A DNA stretch of 42,687 nucleotides from Streptomyces himastatinicus ATCC 53653 (GTDB lineage: Bacteria; Actinomycetota; Actinomycetes; Streptomycetales; Streptomycetaceae): assembly GCF_000158915.1 (NCBI RefSeq), contig NZ_GG657754.1:9693032-9735718 (forward strand), in the 5' to 3' direction. The position numbers were made by a program, and so were the translations under genes. The notes beneath the pieces were generated by a model, which made no database searches, was not told where the DNA came from, and was given only the letters and a program-made list of their open reading frames with translations. Positions 33,955 through 41,522 of the stretch are shown here, one piece after another (position 1 is the first letter of the stretch; each line of letters starts with the position of its first letter).

Positions 33955-34311
33955 CTACAGCATGTCGACGATGCTGGGCGGGGCGAAGAGATGGCGGGCG
34001 CGGTGCTCCAGGGCGAGCACGGCCGGAAGGTTGCCGGAGGCGTCCGACACGCACCGCTCGCACTCCTCGTCGGCCTCGGGCAGCTCCGAGACATGGCGGG
34101 TGGCGATGTGCCGGGCCAGCCGGATCTGGGTCGACACGATGGAGTCGTGGGGATCGCAGTCGATCCCCGGCCCCAGCTCCTCCAGCGCGGCGTCCACCAG
34201 CTTGGGCGCCTGTTTCATCGCCCGGTACAGCTCGGTGCACTTGCCGCACCCCCACATCCAGGGCGGAGGCAGCGGCCACTCGTCGGCAGGGTCCACGTTC
34301 CTGGCGCTCAT
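33955..34311 (-). CDS. Conserved hypothetical protein with CxxC motifs
   Basis: A 117-residue soluble protein not assignable to a named family. It has two cysteine pairs: GCGKCTELYRAM near the N-terminus and ECERC at about residue 83-87, plus HIATRH between them, a layout that could bind zinc. ATG 34311 follows a poor ribosome site; a GTG at 34344 is an alternative. The 222 bp between this gene and the phosphatase start shows nothing recognisable. It lies 69 nt downstream of the second SAM methyltransferase on the same strand, so the two may be co-transcribed. Confidence 0.65.
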   Translation of the reverse strand: MSARNVDPADEWPLPPPWMWGCGKCTELYRAMKQAPKLVDAALEELGPGIDCDPHDSIVSTQIRLARHIATRHVSELPEADEECERCVSDASGNLPAVLALEHRARHLFAPPSIVDML

Positions 34312-34380
34312 GCCGTCACAGTAGCGAACTGCGACGGCACGCACAGTGACTTGGCGTAAATCCCCTCAATCGGCCATCTG

Positions 34381-35244
34381 CTAGGGCTTACGGGCGACGC
34401 CCGCCCAGAAGGAGACCTCCTCATCGGTCACATCGCCGGTCTCCACCCCCGGGTCCCCGGTGGCCAGGTCGGTGCGCCAGCGATGCGGCACCACCAGGCC
34501 CGGCTCGACCATCTCCAGGCCGGTGAAGAACCGTTCCACCTCGTCCCGGGTGCGGATTTTCCCCTGGATCCCACCGCTGTGGTAGATCTGCACGGTCCGC
34601 TGGGTGGCCTCGGGATCGAAGTCCGGGGTGATGTGGCTGAGGATGAGATACGAACCGGGCGCGAGCGGTTCGACCAGCTTCCGCACGATCTCGTGCGGCT
34701 CCCAGTCATCGGGCACGAAGTGCAGCAGCGCGCACAGGCTCAGGGCCACGGGCTGGGACAGATCCAGCACCTCGGTCACGCCGGGGGAGGAGAGGATCGT
34801 GTCGGGGTCGGCGACATTCGCGTCGACATACGCCGTGCGCCCCTCGGGGCTGCTGGTGAGCAGCGTCTGCGCGTGGGCCAGCACGATCGGGTCGTTGTCG
34901 GCGTAGACGATCCGGCTCTCCGGGGCCACCCCCTGGGCGACCTCGTGGAGATTGGGCCGGGTGGGAATGCCCGTGCCGATGTCGAGGAACTGCCGGATGC
35001 CCCGCTCGGCGGCGAGGAACCGGACAGCGCGCTGCATGAACGCGCGGTTGGTGCGCGCCGCGACCATGACGCCCGGCCACAGCGTGAGCACCTTGGCGGC
35101 GGCCTGACGGTCGGCGACGTAGTTGTCCTTGCCGCCCAGGAAGTAGTCGTACATCCGGGCGCTGTGCGGACGTCCCTGGTTGAGCGGGGTGTTGGGGGGC
35201 TCCGGCCCACTCCCGGTCTGGGGTGCTACACCTTGCGCGGTCAC
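34381..35244 (-). CDS. SAM-dependent methyltransferase (DUF574/Methyltransf_19), second copy
   Basis: A 287-residue paralogue of the protein at 24091-24906. The hallmarks are the same: HSARMYDYFLGGKDNYVADR, IRQFLDIGTGIPTRPNLHEV, SRIVYADNDPIVL, and a VARKP C-terminus. It has a longer Pro/Gly-rich N-terminal tail. The GTG start at 35244 has a clear GGAGGAG ribosome site 9 nt upstream. Unlike the first copy it has no XRE regulator gene beside it. Substrate unknown. The two copies are clearly homologous but too diverged to be a recent duplication within this window. Confidence 0.9.
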   Translation of the reverse strand: MTAQGVAPQTGSGPEPPNTPLNQGRPHSARMYDYFLGGKDNYVADRQAAAKVLTLWPGVMVAARTNRAFMQRAVRFLAAERGIRQFLDIGTGIPTRPNLHEVAQGVAPESRIVYADNDPIVLAHAQTLLTSSPEGRTAYVDANVADPDTILSSPGVTEVLDLSQPVALSLCALLHFVPDDWEPHEIVRKLVEPLAPGSYLILSHITPDFDPEATQRTVQIYHSGGIQGKIRTRDEVERFFTGLEMVEPGLVVPHRWRTDLATGDPGVETGDVTDEEVSFWAGVARKP

Positions 35245-35365
35245 GTGGCGTTCTCCTCCGTATCGCGGCGGCTGTCGCAGCGATCGTAGGCCGCCCGGGA
35301 TGGCTGGTTACTCGCGGGTCCGCGTAACTGCGCGCGGGGGAGCGATGGTTGACGGGGCGCAGGGG

Positions 35366-36016
35366 TCAGCGGATGCGCACGCGTCCGCGCGAGAAGTGGC
35401 CGAGCGCCCGGTCGATCTCGGTCTCGCTGACCGGGTGGCGGTGGAGCGGGAAGACGGGGACGGACAGCCGCCATACGCCCTTCCCGTTCCGGCCCGTCCG
35501 GCGCCGGACCTCGGGCTGGTCCAGCCCGGTGACTCCGGGAGCGGTGGCGGCATTGGGGATGAGCGCCACCAGCAGCACGCTGAGGCGTTCACGCCTCTTC
35601 ACCTGGAGATGCGTGACCGCCGCCCAGGGGAGGAACACGGGCTCGGGCGCCTCGTCGACGACACACCACAGGCCCTCGCCGGTCACCCGCATCGCGACCG
35701 GGGAGATCTCCCTCACCGCCCAGGTCTGCTTGATCCGCCGGATCGCGGCGAACCGGTGCTTGCCCTCGCGCAGTTGGAGCAGTGCCCCGGACAGGCAGAG
35801 CACCAGGACCATCTTGGTGCCGAAGGTGGGGTCGGCACCGGAGGCGAAGATGAGATAGGTGGCGCCGCCCAGGATCAGGAGCACGAACACGGTGCCGACC
35901 ACCCCGGCCCACGCGGACCGCGGCAGGAGGCGCAACGAGGAGGCCCGCGCCCGGGCCACCGCCCCTGGGTCGGTCCTGACGACGTACTCCGGCTCCGTCC
36001 CCTGTTGCATGTGCAT
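35366..36016 (-). CDS. YcxB-like membrane protein
   Basis: A 216-residue protein with two adjacent hydrophobic segments (WAGVVGTVFVLLILGGATYL, then MVLVLCLSGALLQL). A soluble C-terminal half follows, with WCVVDEAPEPVFLPWAAVTH, the pattern of the YcxB-like/PH-type domain after two membrane helices. Function is unknown in this family. ATG 36016 or 36010 is the probable start, with no strong ribosome site; the frame is open to 36079. The C-terminus is rich in Arg and His (SVPVFPLHRHPVSETEIDRA). The GPP34 gene starts divergently about 115 nt away, so the two may share a promoter region. Confidence 0.65.
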   Translation of the reverse strand: MHMQQGTEPEYVVRTDPGAVARARASSLRLLPRSAWAGVVGTVFVLLILGGATYLIFASGADPTFGTKMVLVLCLSGALLQLREGKHRFAAIRRIKQTWAVREISPVAMRVTGEGLWCVVDEAPEPVFLPWAAVTHLQVKRRERLSVLLVALIPNAATAPGVTGLDQPEVRRRTGRNGKGVWRLSVPVFPLHRHPVSETEIDRALGHFSRGRVRIR

Positions 36017-36130
36017 GACCACAGTCTCGATCACCAGAGCAGGGAAGCCAAGTCCCGACCTGGGCGGATGCATCCGCAACGACCCGGGAGGACACTGGTC
36101 GTAACGGTCGCCGTGACAGGGAGCCCTTTG

Positions 36131-36754
36131 ATGACCACACCGCGGGACCTGATGATCGTCACCATGGACGCGGAGCCCAGCCGCCTGGTGGAGCGGGGCG
36201 ATCTGTCGCTCGCGCTCGCCGGGGCCGAGCTGATCGACCTCCTGGGCGCCAGGGAAGTCGGGCTGGACGGCGAGCGCATCGTCCCGGGGCCCGCGGGCGC
36301 GCCCGCCGATCCGCTGCTGCGTCAGGCCGCCTCGTCGCTCGTCCGCGAGGAGCCGTACGAGACCGTCGGCGACTGGCTGTGGCGCAGGGGCCGCGGGCTG
36401 TCCGCGGCCTATCTGTCCGCGCTGGAGGCGGACGGGCAGCTCGTCCGGCAGCGCAACCGCCGCTGGAAGGTGTTCTGGACCCGCGAACTGGCCCTGGTCG
36501 ACACCGAAGACCGCCGCCGGGCGGCGAACCGGCAGCGGTCGGACGAACCCGTCCTGGCCGCCCTGACGGAGGCCATCGGCCTCCGTGAGCAGGGCGGCGA
36601 GGGGGCCGGGCAGCCCCCGAAGCTGTCCGACGACGCGGTGGCGCGGGTGCTCACCGCCCTCGACGACGCGCTCGCCGAGCTGGCGGCCGAACGGCAGCGG
36701 CGGGACCGGCGGCGCGACGAGGCGGCCGTGGACAACGTCCGCCGCGGCTACTGA
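36131..36754 (+). CDS. GPP34 (GOLPH3/VPS74-like) family protein
   Basis: A 207-residue protein of the bacterial branch of the Golgi phosphoprotein 3 family, common in Streptomyces. The alpha-helical pattern RGDLSLALAGAELIDLLGAR, DWLWRRGRGLSAAYLSALEA and the C-terminal LTALDDALAELAAERQRRDR fit the family. In eukaryotes GOLPH3 binds phosphatidylinositol-4-phosphate; the role of bacterial members is unknown, and the basic face here (RQRNRRWKVFW) may touch membranes. ATG 36131 is taken as start although the ribosome site is poor; the longer open frame upstream overlaps the divergent gene. It converges with the esterase gene, 13 bp between stops. Confidence 0.75.
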   Translation: MTTPRDLMIVTMDAEPSRLVERGDLSLALAGAELIDLLGAREVGLDGERIVPGPAGAPADPLLRQAASSLVREEPYETVGDWLWRRGRGLSAAYLSALEADGQLVRQRNRRWKVFWTRELALVDTEDRRRAANRQRSDEPVLAALTEAIGLREQGGEGAGQPPKLSDDAVARVLTALDDALAELAAERQRRDRRRDEAAVDNVRRGY

Positions 36755-36767
36755 GCCACCAGGGCCG

Positions 36768-37917
36768 CTAACCGAACCGGCGCGTCCCCGACCAGCCGGG
36801 ATCCCCGGTGGTGGCGAAGCGCACCCACGCGCCGTGCATCTCCGCGGCGAGCGACGGTGGTACGTCCGGCCCGAGCAGCCCGTCCGGTGTACGGAGGGCG
36901 GGCAGAGCGGTGTTGTCGAACACGAACGGGAGTTCCGCGGTGTGGCAGGCGCCGAACGGACTGTCCCGCCAGTCGAAGTCGTAACGGAACGCCTTGCCGT
37001 GCAGCGACACCAGCCGCTGACTGCCGCCCCGGAACATCGCGTCGATGGCCGCGCTGTACCGCGGCTGCTGGTAGAGCCGCGATTCCTGGGTGTTCGTGCC
37101 CACCAGCAGGTCCACCGGGTGCGCCTCGGGTACGTCGTCGAGCACCACCCCGAACGGGGTCAGCCGTGCCCCGACGGGCAGTTCGGCCACCGCGGACACC
37201 AGCTGTTCGTCGGGGATCCCGGCGAACCCCGCCACCGTCGCCGGAACGCCCAGCCGGTCGGCCAGCGCCCGGGTCGTCTCGGCCGCCTGCTCACCGGTCA
37301 GCGTGTGCAGTCCGCCGCTCTGGCTGATGGCGTGCCGGAACAGCCCGGCCGCCTCGGGCGTCACCAGCAGCGCGCTGACGATCATCGCGCCCGCCGATTG
37401 CCCGAACACCGTGACCCGGTCCGGGTTCCCGCCGAACTCCGCGATGTGCTCGCGCACCCACCGCAGTGCGGCGATCACGTCCAGCAGGCCGCGGTTGCGC
37501 GGCGCGTCCGGCAGATCGAGCCAGCCGGGCGCGCCGAGCCGGTAGTTGAGCGTGACCAGGACGACGCCGTCGCGGGCGAAGGACGTCCCGTCGTACAGCG
37601 GTGCCTGGCCGGTGCCGGACAGGAAGCCGCCGCCGTGCACGAAGACCATCACGGGGGCGTTTGCGCCGCCCCCTTCCCCGGCTTCCGCCGGTTCCTCCGG
37701 GGCCCAGACGTTGAGCGTCAGATAGTCGTCGCCGCGCACCCAGCCCGAACCCATCACCGGGGCTCAGGTCCAGCGAGAACCGCCGCGCCGGGGCGGGGGC
37801 GGTCGGCCCCGGCCCGTCGGCACCGCGCAGGCCGTCCACCGGGTGTCGGCGCCGCGAACCGCGCGGCACCGGTCGGGGCTGCGGCATACGGGATGTTCGG
37901 AAGACCCTCACCGCCAT
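36768..37917 (-). pseudogene. Type B carboxylesterase, three single-base indels near the 5' end
   Basis: An alpha/beta-hydrolase of the carboxylesterase type B family, about 383 residues once frames are joined. The intact part has GDDYLTLNVWAP, the oxyanion-hole motif VFVHGGGFLSG, the nucleophile elbow VFGQSAGAM and, near the end, FGACHTAELPFVF with the catalytic His. The first 55 residues are split over three frames. MAVRVFR continues as NIPYAAAPTGAARFAAPTP (a G missing near 37898), then VDGLRGADGPGPTAPAPARR (an extra C at 37841-37843), then VMGSGWVRGDDY (an extra C at 37759-37762). The ATG at 37917 overlaps the end of the MBL gene by 10 nt, so they form an operon. The N-terminus is shorter than usual for the family. 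Confidence 0.8.
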
Positions 37918-38802
37918 ACCGCCCAGTCCTTCACCGCGAACCGGTCGCCGTCGCGCCGCACTTCGCCGCGCCCGCGCCGGGGAAGTGCGCGGGGAACAGC
38001 AGGGGCACCCTCGTCCGCCGCCGACTCCAGCACCCGGCGCCGGGCGATCCGGGCCTGAGCCTCGTCCTCGTCGAAGCAGGGGCAGTCGTCGGGCTCGGCG
38101 AACTGGAGCGGGCCTGTGCAGCAGATCGCCCGCGAACAGCGCCCGGTCCGTGCCCGAGCGCAGCCGTACGACGGTGGAGCCGGGCGTATGGCCGGGGGCG
38201 GGTTCGAGGCGCAACTGGGCGTCGATGTCGTAGTGGTCGCCCTCCCACAGCACGGTCTGCCCCGCCTGGTGGACCGGGGCCACGCTGTCCTCGAAGACGT
38301 TCGCCATGCCCGGACCCGAGCGGGTGCGGTGGCCGTTCTCCGGGTTCCAGTAGTCGAAGTCGGCGCGGGAGATCACGTACCGCGCGTTCGGGAAGGTCGG
38401 CCGCCACTCGCCGTCGACCAGCGTGGTGTTCCAGCCGACGTGGTCGCCGTGTACATGCGTGCAGATCACCGTGTCGACGTCCTCCGGCCGCACCCCCGCC
38501 GCGGCCAGCTCGCCGAGGTAGTCGGTGTCCAGCTGATGGAAGAGCGGCATGTTCCGCTCTCGGCCGTTGCCGATGCCGGTGTCGATGAGGATGGTCCTGC
38601 CCTCGCTGCGCAGCACCCAGGTCTGGATCATCGTGCGCACCTCGTCGGCGGCCAGGTCAACGAAGTCGGGGGCCAGCCAGCTCTCGTGCGCGCGCCAGTG
38701 CTCCATGGGCACATCGGGAAAGATGATGTCGCGGGGGAGGCCCCTCGGGGGCAGCTCGACCACGCGACTGATGTCGACGTTGCCAAGTGTCATGGTGTCC
38801 AT
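37908..38802 (-). pseudogene. MBL-fold metallo-hydrolase, three single-base indels near the 3' end
   Basis: A metallo-beta-lactamase-fold hydrolase of about 298 residues once frames are joined. The metal-binding motif is VICTHVHGDHVGWN, and further ligands lie in EPAPGHTPGSTVVRL and FAGDLLH. The frame breaks after GDLLH (one extra base near 38110-38115) and continues as QFAEPDDCPCFDEDEAQAR. It breaks again in DEGA (extra base at 38001-38005, continuing LLFPAHFPGAGAA) and again at 37961-37967 (one base missing), ending RRDGDRFAVKDWAVWR. Conservation through all pieces argues for sequence errors or a very recent lesion. Family members include lactonases and other hydrolases of small esters. ATG 38802 or 38793 is the start. 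Divergent from the LAL regulator. Confidence 0.8.
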
Positions 38803-38835
38803 GCGTCCAGCCTGCTCCCGGGCCCCGGGCCGGCG

Positions 38836-38866
38836 GTATCCGTCACATGACTGCACCGGCGGATAC
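38836..38866. promoter_or_regulatory. Inverted repeat over the LAL promoter, candidate operator
   Basis: GTATCCG (38836-38842) and CGGATAC (38860-38866) are perfect 7-bp arms 17 nt apart, inside the 73-bp gap between the divergent MBL and LAL genes. The right arm overlaps TACAGT (38864-38869), a -10-like box 6 nt before the ATG at 38876, so a protein bound here could control both genes. Confidence 0.5.
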
Positions 38867-38875
38867 AGTCGGGTG

Positions 38876-41506
38876 ATGACCATCGTGGGGAGGGAGAGCG
38901 AGAGCGCGGCCGTGCTCGGTGTGACCAGCGGCGTGCTCATCGTGACGGGAGAGCCGGGCGCGGGCAAGAGCACCCTGCTCGCGCAGGCGGCGGACCGGCA
39001 CCAGGGGCGGGTGCTGCGGATGACGGGCAGCGAGAGCGAGGCGAACCTGCCGTTCGCCGGGCTGCACCAGCTGCTGCGGCCGGTCCTCGACGACGCCGCC
39101 CGGCTGCCCGCCCGCCAGCGGTCGGCCCTGCTCGGCGCGATCGGGGCCGATGACGGTGACGCCACCGGCCCACCCGATCGGCTCCTCCTCGGTGTCGCAC
39201 TGCTCGCCCTGCTGTCCGATCTCGCCCAGCGGACGCCCCTGCTCGTGCTGGTGGACGATCTGCACTGGATCGACACCGGTTCGCTGGAGGCGCTGGCCTT
39301 CGCCGCGCGGCGCATCGACGGCGAACCCCTCGCCGTCCTCGCGGGGACCAGGGACACGGCGGGCGCGGCGGCGTTCTCCGGATTTCCCACGCTCGCGCTG
39401 GGCCCGCTGGACGCCTCCGCCGCCGTGCGGCTGCTGGACGGGCAGCCGTATCCGCCCACCGGCGGCCGCCGGATGCGCATCCTCGACCAGGCCGCCGGAA
39501 ACCCACTGGCCCTGGTCGAACTGGCCCGGGCGTACGGGACGGACGGCCCGGCCCCCGCGGGCGACCCCACCGCCGAAGACCTCCTGCCGCCCACCGACCG
39601 CCTGATGCGGCTCTACGCCGCCGATCTCGACGCCCTGCCCGACGCCACCCGACGCGCCCTCCTCCTGGTCGCCGCCGACGAACGGGCCGTGGCGGGCCGG
39701 ATCGAGGCGCTGGCCCCGGCCGAGGCCGCCGGACTGCTCCGCATCACCGGCGGCGGCGACGCCCGGCGGGCCCGCTTCCGGCATCCGCTGATCCGGTCCG
39801 CGATCTACCACTCCGTACCGCTGGCCGCCCGGCGCCGGGCGCACCGCGACCTCGCCGCGTCGCTCGGCGGGGAACCCGACCGCCGCGCCTGGCATCTGGC
39901 CGCCGCCGCGGAGGGCCCGGACGAGGAGATCGCCGCCGCGCTCGAGGAGTCCGCGGGCCGGGCCCGGACCCGCGGTGGGTACACCGCCGCCGTCACCGCG
40001 CTGGAACGCGCCGCCGAGCTGAGCCCCGCGCCCCACGACCGCGCCCGCCGCCTGGTCGCGGCCGCCCGTGAGGCCGTCGCCACCGGTCAGCCGCACTGGG
40101 TGCGCGAGCTCGCCGCGCGGGCCCGCGCGCTCACCGACGACCCGGCGCTGGTGGCCGAGGCGTCGCTGCGGGTCGGGCAGGTGCTCACCCTGAGCGCTGA
40201 GCACGACACCGCGCTGACGCTGCTGACGCGGGCGGCGGAGGACCCGCGGCTGCGCCGGACGGCCGTCGGCCTGGCGTCCGTGGCCGGTTTCTACTCCGGC
40301 GACGAGGACCACCGGCTCGCCATCCGGGCACAAGCACAGGGCGATCCCTGGACGCTCGCCGTGACCGACCCCGCCGAAGCCCGCTCCGAGCGGGCGGCGG
40401 CGCTCCCGGCGCTGGTGGAACGGGCCGACGGCGACCCCGCCCTGCTCAACTCGCTCGGCGCGATGGCGTGGCTGCTCGACGAGACGGCCCTCGCGGTACG
40501 GATCTTCGACGACGCCCTCGACCGCTGGCGCCTGCGCGGCACCCTGCCCACCGGTCTGGGCTGCACCGCGGGGTGGGCGTACCTGGACCACGGACTCTGG
40601 GCGCAGGCCCGGCTCGCCGCCGCGAACACCGCCTCCTCCGTCGCCGGGCTGCCCCATCTCGAAGCCGCCGTACGGTCCCTCGAAGCCGCCCCGCTGGCCC
40701 TGACCGGCCGGACCGCCGAGGCCCGCACCGCCGCGTCGGCCGCCCTGTCCCTCGTCGACCCGGACCGCAGCCGCGCGGTCGCCGTCCGCGCCCGCTGGGC
40801 CCTGGGCATGGCCGCCGTCGCCGAGGGCGACCAGAGCACCGCGTACGAACAGTTCCGGCTGCTGTTCACCCCCGACGGCGACCCCTTCCACTACGCCTGC
40901 TCCCACGCCGGAGTCGCCGAACTCGCCGCCGCGGCCGTACGCACCGGCCACCACGCGGAGGCCGCCGCCATCGTGGAACGCACCGAGAAGCGGCTCGCCG
41001 ACGACCTCTCACCCCGAATGCGCGCCCTGATCCACCGCGCCCACGCCCTGCTCGACCCGTCCCGGGCGGAACCGCACTTCACCGCGGCCCTCGCCGACCC
41101 GGCGGGCCGTCAATGGCCCTTCGAACGCGCCCAGATCCTCCTGGACCACGCCGAATGGCTGCGCCGCGCCCACCGCATCACCGACGCCCGCCCCCTCCTG
41201 CACACCGCGCTGGAGACGTTCCGCCGCCTCGGCGCCCACCCCTGGACCGACCGCGCCCAGGCCGAACTCCGCGCCGCAGGCGTCGACCCGGCCCCCACCA
41301 CCCCCGATGCCCTCACCACCCTCACACCCCAGCAGCAGCACATCATCCGCCTCGCCGCGAAGGGCCTGAGCAACCGCGAGATCGGCGAACGCCTCTTCCT
41401 CTCCCCCCGAACCGTGGGCTCCCACCTCTACCGCAGCTTCCCCAAACTCGGCGTCACGGCCCGCTCCCAACTCCGCGACGTCCTCGAGGCATCCGGGCAG
41501 ACGTAG
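38876..41506 (+). CDS. Large ATP-binding LuxR-family regulator (LAL)
   Basis: An 876-residue STAND-type transcription factor. The N-terminal AAA ATPase has Walker A VTGEPGAGKSTLLAQA at about residues 23-38 and Walker B LLVLVDDLHWID. The middle carries TPR-like helical repeats (about 380-800) for ligand or protein sensing, and the last 65 residues form a LuxR helix-turn-helix: LTPQQQHIIRLAAKGLSNRE followed by LSPRTVGSHLYRSFPKLGV. LAL proteins are pathway-specific activators in Streptomyces, often next to the genes they control. Here the divergent MBL-esterase pair is the obvious candidate. ATG 38876 (or GTG 38873) has no ribosome site and a -10-like box close by, suggesting a leaderless transcript. 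Confidence 0.92.
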   Translation: MTIVGRESESAAVLGVTSGVLIVTGEPGAGKSTLLAQAADRHQGRVLRMTGSESEANLPFAGLHQLLRPVLDDAARLPARQRSALLGAIGADDGDATGPPDRLLLGVALLALLSDLAQRTPLLVLVDDLHWIDTGSLEALAFAARRIDGEPLAVLAGTRDTAGAAAFSGFPTLALGPLDASAAVRLLDGQPYPPTGGRRMRILDQAAGNPLALVELARAYGTDGPAPAGDPTAEDLLPPTDRLMRLYAADLDALPDATRRALLLVAADERAVAGRIEALAPAEAAGLLRITGGGDARRARFRHPLIRSAIYHSVPLAARRRAHRDLAASLGGEPDRRAWHLAAAAEGPDEEIAAALEESAGRARTRGGYTAAVTALERAAELSPAPHDRARRLVAAAREAVATGQPHWVRELAARARALTDDPALVAEASLRVGQVLTLSAEHDTALTLLTRAAEDPRLRRTAVGLASVAGFYSGDEDHRLAIRAQAQGDPWTLAVTDPAEARSERAAALPALVERADGDPALLNSLGAMAWLLDETALAVRIFDDALDRWRLRGTLPTGLGCTAGWAYLDHGLWAQARLAAANTASSVAGLPHLEAAVRSLEAAPLALTGRTAEARTAASAALSLVDPDRSRAVAVRARWALGMAAVAEGDQSTAYEQFRLLFTPDGDPFHYACSHAGVAELAAAAVRTGHHAEAAAIVERTEKRLADDLSPRMRALIHRAHALLDPSRAEPHFTAALADPAGRQWPFERAQILLDHAEWLRRAHRITDARPLLHTALETFRRLGAHPWTDRAQAELRAAGVDPAPTTPDALTTLTPQQQHIIRLAAKGLSNREIGERLFLSPRTVGSHLYRSFPKLGVTARSQLRDVLEASGQT

Positions 41507-41522
41507 CGGCCCGGCGGCGGGG

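Noticed and set aside
38843..40954. 703-residue minus-strand open frame over the LAL gene
   Set aside because: Gly/Arg-rich antisense shadow of the LAL regulator.
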